Assembly: GCA_965199185.1 (NCBI GenBank)
Contig: CBDAQW010000043.1
Coordinates: forward strand, 186,001-250,000
DNA length: 64,000 nucleotides
Direction: 5' to 3'
Origin: Endozoicomonas sp965199185
GTDB lineage: Bacteria > Pseudomonadota > Gammaproteobacteria > Pseudomonadales > Endozoicomonadaceae
Position numbers and translations under genes: made by a program. Positions 43,627 to 52,300 of the stretch are shown in pieces. The notes under the pieces are model-generated. The model saw only the letters and a program-made list of their open reading frames with translations. It had not been told where the DNA came from and did not search any database. The stretch's first letter is position 1. Each line of letters starts with the position of its first letter.

Positions 43627-44258
43627 CAGCTGCCCCCGCATAATCTTCAAGCCGAATTTTGCGTAACTGCCCACAAGTATTTTGTAATGCCTGATGACTG
43701 GTCAGCATCACCATGCCGCCATTGTTTGCGTGTTCATATAACAGCGATTCGAGCCAGGTAACACCTTCGACATCAATGGCTGTAAATGGCTCGTCGAGAA
43801 CCCACAGTTTTGCTTTGCTGGCTAACAGGCCTGCCAGAGCTACCCGGCGCAGTTGTCCGGCAGAAAGATGGCCACAGGGAATATCTTCAAAACCGGCTAG
43901 CTGCACCTTTGCCAGCGCTGCCTGTAATACCTTTTCATTGACCGGGTTATTGGTAATTTGCAGACGCCAGGTGAGATTTTCCAGCGGGGTAAGTTCGAGT
44001 TTCAGTCCCGGTTTATGGCCAAGAAAATAACAATCGAGACGAAAATCGGGTATACACAGAACGGAGTGGCGCATGATTCCAGAGGATGTCTCCCGTAAAA
44101 CCGGAAGACAAACCAGCCAGAATGCGTAACAAAGTGGTTTTGCCAGCACCATTGCGTCCTTCGATTTGCAACACGTCTCCGGGCGACAGCGAAAAACCAA
44201 GATCACAAAAAAGCAGCCGGTCATCTCGCTCACAACTCAGCTGAATAACATCGAGCAA
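43610..44258 (-). pseudogene. ccmA: ccmA, heme ABC exporter ATPase, interrupted by a +1 frameshift
   Basis: The N-terminal 70 codons run from a TTG at 44258 and include Walker A GRNGAGKTTLLRIL. The frame then meets a stop at 44013. The C-terminal part continues in another frame with LGHKPGLKLELTPLENLTW, the ABC signature LSAGQLRR and Walker B WVLDEPFTAID. The two halves join if one base is removed from the four-A run at + strand 44024-44027, giving R-L-L-F-L-G-H-K, which matches CcmA elsewhere (LLxxGHQPG). Corrected length is about 215 residues, normal for the family. All other ccm genes are intact, so a sequencing or assembly error is at least as likely as true loss. The TTG start is weakly supported. 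Confidence 0.85.
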
Positions 44259-44379
44259 AGGGACATTCCGTTGGTTAACCGGGCTTGTATATCAACCACC
44301 CGGGAATAAATAGTCTAGTTTCGGCGGAGATTATATCCAAAATTGACTGGAAACGGCTATTCAGGAAAACGTAAAGACA

Positions 44380-44413
44380 AAATAAAACCCTGTAGAATCT
44401 GACTCATACAGGG
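44380..44413 (-). terminator. factor-independent terminator after the rhodanese-like gene
   Basis: On the minus strand CCCTGTA pairs with TACAGGG (44388-44394 with 44407-44413, 12-base loop) and is followed by TTTTATTTT. It lies about 24 bases past the stop of the rhodanese-like gene and isolates it from ccmA. Confidence 0.75.
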
Positions 44414-44436
44414 CTTTGAAGGCAGGATGTAAAGTT

Positions 44437-44904
44437 CTATTTTGAAGACTGACTTACCTGGGAGGCTTCAGGTTGATCGGACTTAAGCGTGACCGGAAAA
44501 TCTCTGGCAAGCCAGGAGAAGTAACCATCACGAAGGAAGAACACTCGTTTATAACCCCACAATGCAGCCAGATAACTGCCTATCGCTCCCCGCATGTGAT
44601 AAGTACTATTGCCATAAATCACGATGGGGGTTTGCTTATCCAAAATGCCCGGCGTCAATAACTGCCTAAAACCAGCTCGAAGATCCAAACTATGAGAACC
44701 TTCCACATGTCCGTATTTCCATTGTTCATGCGGGCGGACATCAACAAATAATGCACCGATATCATAGAGCCGTTTGGCCTGATCGGAATTAATAGTTACA
44801 ACACCATTAATCTTGGTAGGGGCCTCTTCGGCAGAAGCCAGAGATGCAGAAAAGGTAAACGCAATCCCTACAGTAATACCCACAACATAAGAAATCCATT
44901 TCAT
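44437..44904 (-). CDS. Exported rhodanese-like protein lacking the catalytic cysteine
   Basis: 155 residues. A signal peptide ends near SASLASA. The mature domain has rhodanese features: LFVDVRPHEQWKYGHVEGSHSLDL, then the active-site loop region VIYGNSTYHMRGA, then YKRVFFLRDGYFSW. The loop normally starts with the catalytic Cys, but the position is occupied by His, and the protein contains no cysteine at all. Sulfurtransferase activity is therefore not expected; a binding or scaffolding role in the periplasm is an inference. It lies between fliA and ccmA but is set off by a terminator downstream and a 242-bp spacer upstream, so it is probably monocistronic. Confidence 0.85.
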   Translation of the reverse strand: MKWISYVVGITVGIAFTFSASLASAEEAPTKINGVVTINSDQAKRLYDIGALFVDVRPHEQWKYGHVEGSHSLDLRAGFRQLLTPGILDKQTPIVIYGNSTYHMRGAIGSYLAALWGYKRVFFLRDGYFSWLARDFPVTLKSDQPEASQVSQSSK

Positions 44905-45146
44905 AATAAACAGGTCCGTTATTAAACATTCTTATAAAAAGTATATGGAGCTGCGACCTGCCGACTTGGAACAATAGGGAACAAAAAACGAAATGTTCAA
45001 ATCATTGCAGAATATGACAGACAATGACTGCCTGAAAATACAGCTTTTTTACTGAATTTAGTCACCTGCCGTCATAATTGATGAAAATAAATAAATATAC
45101 CCAGAGAATGTATTTGACCTGCCAGAATATGGTCACTGATCAGGAA

Positions 45147-45874
45147 TTACTTTCCTAACCAGTGATGCAGTCTTGACCTCAAACGAAGCGCAGCCTGAGA
45201 GTGAATCTGGCTAACTCTGGATTCACTCACTCCAAGCACCTTGCCAATCTCTTTCAGATTCATCTCTTCATCGTAATAAAGCATCAAGACCAGCTTCTCT
45301 CTTTCTGGCAATTTATCAATAGCCTCAATCAGGTCTGTTTTAAACTTCTCTTCCTGAATATCAGCGGATGGCCCCTGATCGCCGGAACGGGCCTGCATTC
45401 TGGACTCTTCGCTATCAAACAACTCTTTCAAAGCTGAATAGACGACAGCCACGCAGATCACTAAGAATGGTGTAATACTCATCAATCTTTACATCCAGCT
45501 CTTTCGCAACTTCAAAATCACGGGCATCACGACCCAGCTTGGCTTCAACCACCTGTACGGCTTCTGTTATACGACGACTGTTGCGGTAAACCGAGCGAGG
45601 TCCCCAGTCACCTTTACGAATTTCGTCCAGCATGGCACCACGGATACGAATCCCGGCAAAGGTTTCAAAACTAGCTCCCTTGCTGGCGTCGTATTTTTCC
45701 GGCGGCTTCCAGCAGCCCGATCATTCCGGACTGAACCAGATCATCAATCTGAACACTGGCTGGCATTCTGGCAGCCAGGTGGTTAGCGATACGTTTTACT
45801 AACGGACGATGTGTAATAACCAGTTCATCCCTGCTCGCCGTTTTCTTTGGCACTTCCTGTGCACTTACTGACAT
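45147..45874 (-). pseudogene. fliA: fliA, flagellar sigma factor 28, two +1 frameshifts
   Basis: Three adjacent frames together encode a full-length FliA of about 241 residues. The first ends in VQIDDLVQSGMIGLLEA; the second carries MLDEIRKGDWGPRSVYRNSR; the third carries LPEREKLVLMLYYDEEMNL and the region 4 helix GVSESRVSQIHSQ. The reading shifts at a T5 run (+ strand 45694-45698) and at a T3 run (45426-45428); removing one base at each restores GKYDASKG and FSFEELFDS, as expected for FliA. FliA directs late flagellar and chemotaxis promoters. It starts 3 bases after fleN ends, as in Pseudomonas, but no che or mot gene follows. Either two sequence errors or recent inactivation. Confidence 0.88.
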
Positions 45875-45876
45875 AG

Positions 45877-46698
45877 TTAAACCCTCTCCCGGATTCTTGT
45901 TGGCATAAAGAATTCAATTCGCCCTCTGGGCTTTGGCACAGGCATAGCCGATACCAAATCCCCCAATCGTTGAAAAGCTCTCCCTGCACGACACTGACTG
46001 TTCATTCGCAGCAGTGCAGTTTGCAGGGTTAATGCTTCATTAACCGCTTTATCGAATGGAATGGCGCCCAGATAGCTGAGGACTATCTGATTCTCGTCGT
46101 TTAGCTCATCAAGCAGCTTTTCAAACTGCCTGGCTCCACAACGGCGACTACTGACAGCATTTACGACTACGCAGAAGCGATGAACGTTGAACACGTGGTA
46201 TAAAGTACGAATCAGTTTTGCTGCATCCATCAGCGAAACCACTTCCTGATTCAAGACGATGAGTATTTCTGCTGCAGCCTGAATCAAGGTGACGTTATCG
46301 GGTGAAAGCCCAGGTGCTGTGTCGATAATTAATGTATCCAGAGAGGATTCCAGCGTGTCCATCTTGTTAATAAGCTGAACAGTGTCTCCAATCTGAATAC
46401 TTTCCCGCCATCCATCATCATTAGCGGGTGTTAATATCTTTACTCCCTGAGGACCTGATAACAAAAGACTATCCATGCCTTCCATATCAGGCGACAAAGC
46501 ACTTATATCGAGTTTCTTATCCAACCCAAGAGAGATACCTACATCTGGCACACCGAGATTACCATCCATCAGCACCACTCTCTGACCTAGCTTTGCTAAT
46601 GCCAGAGCGAGATTAACGGCGATTAACGTCTTTCCTACGCCACCTTTACAACCAGCAACAGCAATAACGCGTTTAGTCGTTGAATTTTCTGATTCCAC
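45877..46698 (-). CDS. fleN: Flagellar number regulator FleN/FlhG (MinD-like ATPase)
   Basis: 273 residues from GTG 46698. Deviant Walker A GCKGGVGKT (16-24), the DGNLGVPDVGISLGL segment where the canonical DADLG has drifted, and LIIDTAPGLS as the switch II/Walker B region. FleN is an ATPase that binds FleQ and sets flagellar number; with FleQ it also governs exopolysaccharide genes in Pseudomonas. It is normally preceded by flhF, which is absent here; instead there is a 555-bp AT-rich region that carries a sigma-54-like promoter and FleQ-like boxes. Confidence 0.92.
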   Translation of the reverse strand: MESENSTTKRVIAVAGCKGGVGKTLIAVNLALALAKLGQRVVLMDGNLGVPDVGISLGLDKKLDISALSPDMEGMDSLLLSGPQGVKILTPANDDGWRESIQIGDTVQLINKMDTLESSLDTLIIDTAPGLSPDNVTLIQAAAEILIVLNQEVVSLMDAAKLIRTLYHVFNVHRFCVVVNAVSSRRCGARQFEKLLDELNDENQIVLSYLGAIPFDKAVNEALTLQTALLRMNSQCRAGRAFQRLGDLVSAMPVPKPRGRIEFFMPTRIRERV

Positions 46699-46744
46699 GG
46701 TTCAGTTCCATTGCTCGTCGAAATTAAAACGACAAAGAATATAT

Positions 46745-46761
46745 ATCAATGAACGTGCCAA
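46745..46761 (-). promoter_or_regulatory. sigma-54-type promoter for fleN
   Basis: On the minus strand the sequence TTGGCACGTTCATTGAT matches the -24/-12 consensus TGGCACG-N4-TTGC at every core base except the final C of the -12 box (A here). It sits 47 bases before the fleN start, and FleQ, a sigma-54 activator, is the next gene upstream. The -12 mismatch lowers confidence. Confidence 0.55.
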
Positions 46762-46963
46762 CTATTTTCTTCTATTGAAAAACAGCCACCAACAAAGAAA
46801 AAACACGACGCAAGATTGACAGATAATCAGCCAACAATCACAACCCACTGTTTTTTATAACTTTTATTTAAAATAAAAAGAATTGGTCATGATATTTTTT
46901 TGACATATTTATTTTTTCGGTCGTTTGTTTTATTTCTTGAACATTATTTTGAACTTAAAGAAA

Positions 46964-46977
46964 GATATTAAATTGAC
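46964..46977 (+). promoter_or_regulatory. FleQ-box-like site 1
   Basis: GATATTAAATTGAC matches 11 of 14 positions of the Pseudomonas FleQ consensus GTCAATAAATTGAC (consensus recalled from published work, not searched). It lies about 200 bp upstream of the fleN sigma-54-like promoter, a normal enhancer distance. Confidence 0.35.
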
Positions 46978-47046
46978 AGCGCCACATTATTGTGACGTTT
47001 TATCGTCATTATTTTTGATATCGAAAAAATAAAAACAATCCGATTA

Positions 47047-47060
47047 GCAAAAAAATTGAC
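47047..47060 (+). promoter_or_regulatory. FleQ-box-like site 2
   Basis: GCAAAAAAATTGAC matches 11 of 14 positions of the FleQ consensus. It is the second such match in the AT-rich fleQ-fleN spacer, which holds further TTGACA words at 46900 and 47144. High A+T content raises the chance rate. Confidence 0.3.
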
Positions 47061-47203
47061 GACTATTATCGACCAATACTAAAAAATATTAAGACAAAAT
47101 CACCTCAATAATTTTTTATTTGATTATCGTTTTTCTGACTTTTTTGACATTATTTTTTAGAAAAGAAAAAGAATATAAATTTCAGAACAGGAAACCAACA
47201 ACC

Positions 47204-47233
47204 AAAAAAAGCCATAAGCTTTCGCTTATGGCT
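47204..47233 (-). terminator. factor-independent terminator after fleQ
   Basis: AGCCATAAGC (47210-47219) pairs perfectly with GCTTATGGCT (47224-47233) around TTTC. On the minus strand a run of seven T follows (A7 at 47204-47210). It lies 20 bases after the fleQ stop and separates fleQ from fleN. Confidence 0.9.
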
Positions 47234-47253
47234 CAGAAAGAAATGAAATGAAA

Positions 47254-48711
47254 TTATTTACTGGTTTCTTCATACCTCTGCAAACCATACTTCCTCATTT
47301 TTTCCACCAGTGTTGTTCGGCGTATCTGCAATTTATCAGCAGCCCTGGCAACCACATTATTGCAATCACTTAGCGCCTGCTGAATCAGACTTTTTTCGAG
47401 ACGAGTCAAATATTCTTTCAAATTCAAACCACCAACGGGCAAAATAGCCAGATCATCAGAGCCACTGCCTGCCGGCTGAATACTGTCAGGAAACAGATCA
47501 GCGACGCCGTCGTCTTCCTGATTGATGGCATCAATATGACAGAAACCTTCAGGCAAATCCTGTAAACCAATGACACCATAAGGATACATAATGGCAAGTC
47601 GCTCCAACAGATTAGCCATTTCACGAACATTTCCCGGCCACTCATGGCGACATAATGACAAAATAGCAGCAGAGCTCAGCCTGATTGATCCTCTCGACTG
47701 GCGCTCCATACTATGAATAAGTTCATTAATCATCAATGGAATGTCTTCCGTCCTCTCATTAAGAGAAGGCATATGTATGGGGAATACATTCAATCGATAA
47801 TAAAGATCTTCCCTGAATGTGCCATCTACTATCATCTGTTCAAGATTTTTGTGCGTTGCTGCAATCACCCGAACATTGGCAGTGACCGGCTCAGTACCAC
47901 CCACTCGCTCAAAGCTTCTTTCCTGGAGAACACGCAACAGTTTCACTTGCATATGCAATGGCATGTCACCAATTTCATCCAGAAACAATGTGCCACCTTC
48001 TGCCAGCTCAAAACGACCTTTTCTTGATGAAATCGCACCGGTAAAAGCGCCTTTCTCATGCCCAAACAATTCGCTTTCGAGCAGCTCTCCCGGAATCGCA
48101 CCGCAATTCACGGGAACAAAAGCTTCTGCACAGCGATGAGAATGCTCATGAAGATTACGGGCAACCACTTCTTTTCCTGTTCCGGATTCACCGGTAATCA
48201 ATACATTAACATCCCGGTTTGCTACCTGAGCCATCGCCGCACGCACTTTACGAATACTCTCACTTTTACCCACCAGACCTTTGAATAGCTCAACCTGCTG
48301 CTGATAACCAGTCTGGTGAGCATGTCGCCATTGTTCACGGTAAACCTGGCCATAATGCAAACTGGAAAGCAGCTGAGGTTTGCTGCACGGCCAATCCACT
48401 CTGGCAATAATCTGACGACTGAGAGAAGTGGGGAGATTATTCGGAATTTCTTCTGCAATTCGCACAACAGGCACACCACCCGACCAATTTTGAATGCGGG
48501 TTAACATGCCTTGCAAAGAGCTTTCAGCCTGAAGAAAATCTCCGAGAAATAAAGCACAGAAATCAGAGGAAGATTGTGCATTGATCGCATCTTCCCAATA
48601 AGCAGCACCTATGGCTACGGTCTGATAGCCCATAAACTGCAATATTGTGCTGAGGTCATGCCGACGCTGTTGAGCGTCTTCTATAATGAGTACTTGTTCG
48701 GCTGTTTCCAT
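47254..48711 (-). CDS. fleQ: FleQ, sigma-54-dependent flagellar and biofilm regulator
   Basis: 485 residues: an N-terminal receiver-like FleQ domain (1-120), the AAA+ domain with Walker A GESGTGKE (174-181) and the sigma-54 contact loop GAFTGA (221-226), and a C-terminal Fis-type helix-turn-helix ending ARAADKLQIRRTTLVEKMRKYG. The overall match to Pseudomonas FleQ is strong and in register. Residues 142-145 read LFKG where the c-di-GMP-binding motif is LFRS, while Arg185-Asn186 are kept. FleQ activates flagellar genes and represses or activates exopolysaccharide genes according to c-di-GMP and FleN. Intact; followed by its own terminator. Confidence 0.96.
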   Translation of the reverse strand: METAEQVLIIEDAQQRRHDLSTILQFMGYQTVAIGAAYWEDAINAQSSSDFCALFLGDFLQAESSLQGMLTRIQNWSGGVPVVRIAEEIPNNLPTSLSRQIIARVDWPCSKPQLLSSLHYGQVYREQWRHAHQTGYQQQVELFKGLVGKSESIRKVRAAMAQVANRDVNVLITGESGTGKEVVARNLHEHSHRCAEAFVPVNCGAIPGELLESELFGHEKGAFTGAISSRKGRFELAEGGTLFLDEIGDMPLHMQVKLLRVLQERSFERVGGTEPVTANVRVIAATHKNLEQMIVDGTFREDLYYRLNVFPIHMPSLNERTEDIPLMINELIHSMERQSRGSIRLSSAAILSLCRHEWPGNVREMANLLERLAIMYPYGVIGLQDLPEGFCHIDAINQEDDGVADLFPDSIQPAGSGSDDLAILPVGGLNLKEYLTRLEKSLIQQALSDCNNVVARAADKLQIRRTTLVEKMRKYGLQRYEETSK

Positions 48712-48976
48712 GTGACGACGATCCTTGTCATCAAATCAGTAAATACAGCAATGATAAAAACTATTTCGAGATAAAATACCTTCTCTAAATGCAGTAAAGA
48801 TATAAAAAGGCACTCCGTCAATTTTTTTGCGCTTTTTATTTCTTTTTCTACTAATCAACTACGTTATTAGATAGTGATATCAAAAAACCAAACAATGTCA
48901 AGCATATAGTCCAAAATATACCCTTCAGAAAGAAGATTTGTCAGATTTTCTGAGTATTTTTTTCTTTAACCTGCTC
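48712..48976. promoter_or_regulatory. fleQ upstream region with a FleQ-box-like site
   Basis: AT-rich 265-bp spacer with no gene. GTCAATTTTTTTGC at 48817-48830 matches 11 of 14 positions of the reverse complement of the FleQ consensus, about 106 bases before the fleQ start, raising possible autoregulation. No clear -10/-35 pair was fixed. Confidence 0.3.
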
Positions 48977-49008
48977 AAAAATAAAAAGCCGACATTGCAA
49001 TCGGCTTT
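48977..49008 (-). terminator. factor-independent terminator after the acidic protein gene
   Basis: AAAGCCGA (48985-48992) pairs with TCGGCTTT (49001-49008) across an 8-base loop. The minus strand continues as TTATTTTTG, a U-rich tail. It lies about 29 bases after the stop of the acidic protein gene. Confidence 0.8.
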
Positions 49009-49036
49009 AAAAAATCATCGTGAAAAACAGTACTAA

Positions 49037-49309
49037 TCAATCATCATAATACTCTTCATCCGGAGAGATATAATCATAATCGACACCTTCATCATCCGTA
49101 TCATCTACGCCATCCAAAATAAAACGTCTTTGAGAAAAGTCTTCCTCGTCACCCTCTTCATTATCAACATTATCTTCAAGTCGTGTGGGCTGATCATACA
49201 AATATTTGTAAGAAAACGCCTCATCAACTGAATAATCATCATCAGATTTGACACCATATGTCACAAACATACCTGACATCAAAATCATCACTGTAAATAG
49301 GTTCTTCAT
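49037..49309 (-). CDS. Small, highly acidic exported protein
   Basis: 90 residues from ATG 49309, chosen because GGAGG sits five bases upstream (an in-frame ATG at 49321 is the alternative). A hydrophobic N-terminus (MKNLFTVMILMSGMFVTYG) looks like a signal peptide. The mature part is dominated by Asp/Glu and Tyr (e.g. DNVDNEEGDEEDF and VDYDYISPDEEYYDD) and has no cysteine. No family recognised. Such composition suggests binding of cations or basic partners in the periplasm or outside; this is speculation. It has its own terminator and lies 23 bases after hrpA ends, so it may be read from the hrpA transcript. Confidence 0.65.
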   Translation of the reverse strand: MKNLFTVMILMSGMFVTYGVKSDDDYSVDEAFSYKYLYDQPTRLEDNVDNEEGDEEDFSQRRFILDGVDDTDDEGVDYDYISPDEEYYDD

Positions 49310-49344
49310 CACAGCCTCCATGCCGTTTCAGTCATAGATACAGT

Positions 49345-52300
49345 TTAGACTTCCTGAACCTCAGCCCATAGCTTTTTCAATCGTTTCTCGGAAACAGGAA
49401 AGCGAGTACCCAGCTGTTGAGCAAATAACGACACTCTGTACTCCTCAACCATCCAGTAATAAAGCTGCAATTGCGGATCAATCAGCTTGTGTTTCTGATG
49501 AGTTTCCAACCGGCGCTGATATTTCTGCTGAAGCATATTCAATTCTTCAGCCCATGCCAGATCACGATTCACCTGAGCTGGCAATTTCTCAAAACGAAGC
49601 TCTATGCCCTGTAAGAATCGAGGATAATGACTCAACCACTCCATTCCGGCTTTTGACATAAAGCCCTTCTCAAGCAGACGACTTAAATGTTGTTTAATAT
49701 CCGCCAATGCCAGCGCACGATCAAAGCTGATCTTACCTTTTAATGATTTACTGATGCCCTGTGCTCTTTTGAAAATATCGCTAAGCAGAGCATCTACTTT
49801 CTCTGCAAAAGGCACGACTTGAGCCTTCTGACTCTCAATCAGTTGCACAAACGCATCCCGATTACGTGGGCGAGGCAAATCATCCGTAAGGAAAACGCCT
49901 GAAACCAACAAATTCAAAAGATCATCTTCCAGGTCTTTATGATTAAGCAGATTGGTGGCCAGCAGTTTGGTCTGTTTCAATTTTGCCATCTTGCTGAGAG
50001 CGAATTTCAGCTGACTGGCAAGTCGGATGCGCAGAAGGCGAGTAAGCCCCTTATCATTTTCAAATTCAGCCATCGCTTTACTTTCAAATAACTGAACCGC
50101 CACGGAGTCCTTGCAATCCACCAGCGCCGGATAGGATTTTAAGACCAGGCTACCCGCTTTACGAATAATTTCTTCCGGCAACTCCCCACAGGTCCAGTCC
50201 AGCAGGCCTTCCTGTTCCAGATGACTTTTCGACAATTTACGAATACTTTCCTGCGACATTTCCGCATATCTCTGCCGCAACGTATTCAGATCACGCCCCT
50301 GCCCCAACATATTGCCATCATCATCCAACACCCGGTAATTCATACGATGATGGTCGTCCAGGCTTCCAAGGCTCCAGCTATCTTCCGCAATACGAACACC
50401 AGACATACGCAATAACTGATGAGCAAGCATATCGGTCAGCGGCTCATCACAGGGTGACAGAGATTCCAGAGCACCACTGATATAATCCGGCACCGGCACA
50501 AAGTTTTTCCGCAATGTTTTAGGCAAAGCTCTGACCATGGCGACACACTTATCGTAGAGCATTCCGGGTACCAACCATTCAAGCCGGTGTTTCGGTAATA
50601 ACCGCAAAGCCTGCACCGGCAGGGTCAGTGTTACACCATCATCTATCTCACCAGGTGCAAAATTATAAGTAAGTGGTAACTCAAGGCTTTCCCATCGAAA
50701 ACGATCCGGATAACGATTTTCAGTTATCTGATCAGCGTCGTGCTTCATCAGATACTCTTTAGTCAGAAAGAGTAGCTGCGGTTCTTTATGCTCTGCCCCT
50801 TTACGCCATTTTTCAAAACCGGCACCATTCGTTATATGCATCGGGATTCGTTCGTCGTAGAAAGCAAACAATGTTTCAGGATCAACCAGAATATCCCGGC
50901 GACGAGCTTTAGATTCCAGCTCATCTACTTCTTCAATCAAGCCAAGATTATGTGCCTGAAAAGCCCCTTTTGATTGATAATGACCTTCAACCAGGGCTTC
51001 CCGGATAAACAATTCACGGGAAATTACCGGATCAATCGAACCATAATTAACACGACGGCGACCAACAATAATTAATCCATACAATGTCACCTGTTCAAAA
51101 GCGACGACTTGAGCCCGTTTCTTTTCCCAGTGCGGCTCAAAATAATTGCGCTTAACCAAATCACCAGCCAGCAGTTCTATCCACTGAGGTTCGATTTTGG
51201 CATTGATTCTGGCAAACAAGCGGGACGTTTCCGTCAACTCCGCTGACATGATCCATTTGGGTTTACGCTTATAGAGCGTTGATGCCGGGAAAATATAAAA
51301 GCGCCGATTTCTTGCACCCATATAATCTGCTTCATCGTCTTTATTGCCCAGATGAGACAACAACCCGGCCAGCAACGACTTATGGACATCCGCATAACTG
51401 GCCGCAGAGTCATTGATGGTAAATTTCAGATCCTTGCAGGACAGCGCCAACTGACGGTGCAAATCCCGCCATTCACGCATTCGCATAAACGACAGAAACT
51501 GCTGCTTACAGTATTTCCGCAGTTGATTCTGGGAAAGGTTCTGGCGCTGTTCTTCATAGGTTTGCCAGAGATTTACGAAGGTCAGAAAATCCGAATCTTC
51601 GTGATAAAACTCACGATGCCGCTGGTCGGCTGCCTGTTGTTTTTCCTGTGGTCGCTCCCTTGGGTCTTGTGTTGCCAGCGCACTGACAATAATCAATGCT
51701 TCATTGAGTGCATTATTTATATTGGCTTCTACCAGCATTCGCCCCAAACGGGGGTCAACCGGCATCGCTGACAACTGCCGACCCACCTGAGTTATACGAC
51801 GGTTTTTACTCACTGCCCCCAGCTCTTCAAGCAGTTTAAATCCATCATTGATGGCTTTATTGTCTGGCGCATCCACAAACGGGAACCGGGCAATATCCCC
51901 CAAACCCATGCGCAACATTTGCAGAATAACCGCTGCAAGATTGGTGCGCAAAATCTCAGCATCGGTAAACTCAGGACGCGAGTGGAAATCTTCTTCTGAA
52001 TAAAGACGGAAACAAACCCCCTCAGACACTCGCCCACAACGCCCTTTACGCTGATTCGCAGACGCTTGAGAAACCGCCTCTACCGGCAAACGCTGTACTT
52101 TTGAACGCACACTGTAACGGCTGATTCTTGCCGTACCCGGATCGATCACATAACGAATACCCGGCACCGTCAGGGAGGTTTCAGCGACGTTGGTCGAGAG
52201 AATAATTCGTCGCCCTGAGTGAGTCTGGAAAATACGATGTTGCTCTGCTGCTGATAAGCGAGCGTACAGCGGCAAGACTTCAGTATGAGGCAGTTTGGCA

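Larger units (their letters stand above)
46762..47203. other. AT-rich spacer between fleQ and fleN
   Basis: About 440 bp visibly richer in A+T than any neighbour, without a plausible gene on either strand. In Pseudomonas the gene before fleN is flhF; no flhF remnant is recognisable here. The interval contains TGACG-TTTTAT-CGTCA at 46993-47008, a small perfect inverted repeat, and the FleQ-like boxes listed separately. It probably serves as the fleN control region. Confidence 0.5.

Noticed and set aside
44013..44233. Treating the two ccmA pieces as two separate proteins
   Set aside because: They overlap in different frames and together make one normal CcmA with its motifs in the expected order.
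46900..47149. TTGACA words as sigma-70 -35 boxes on the plus strand
   Set aside because: No -10 element at a proper distance and no plus-strand gene downstream; AT-rich chance or regulator sites are more likely.
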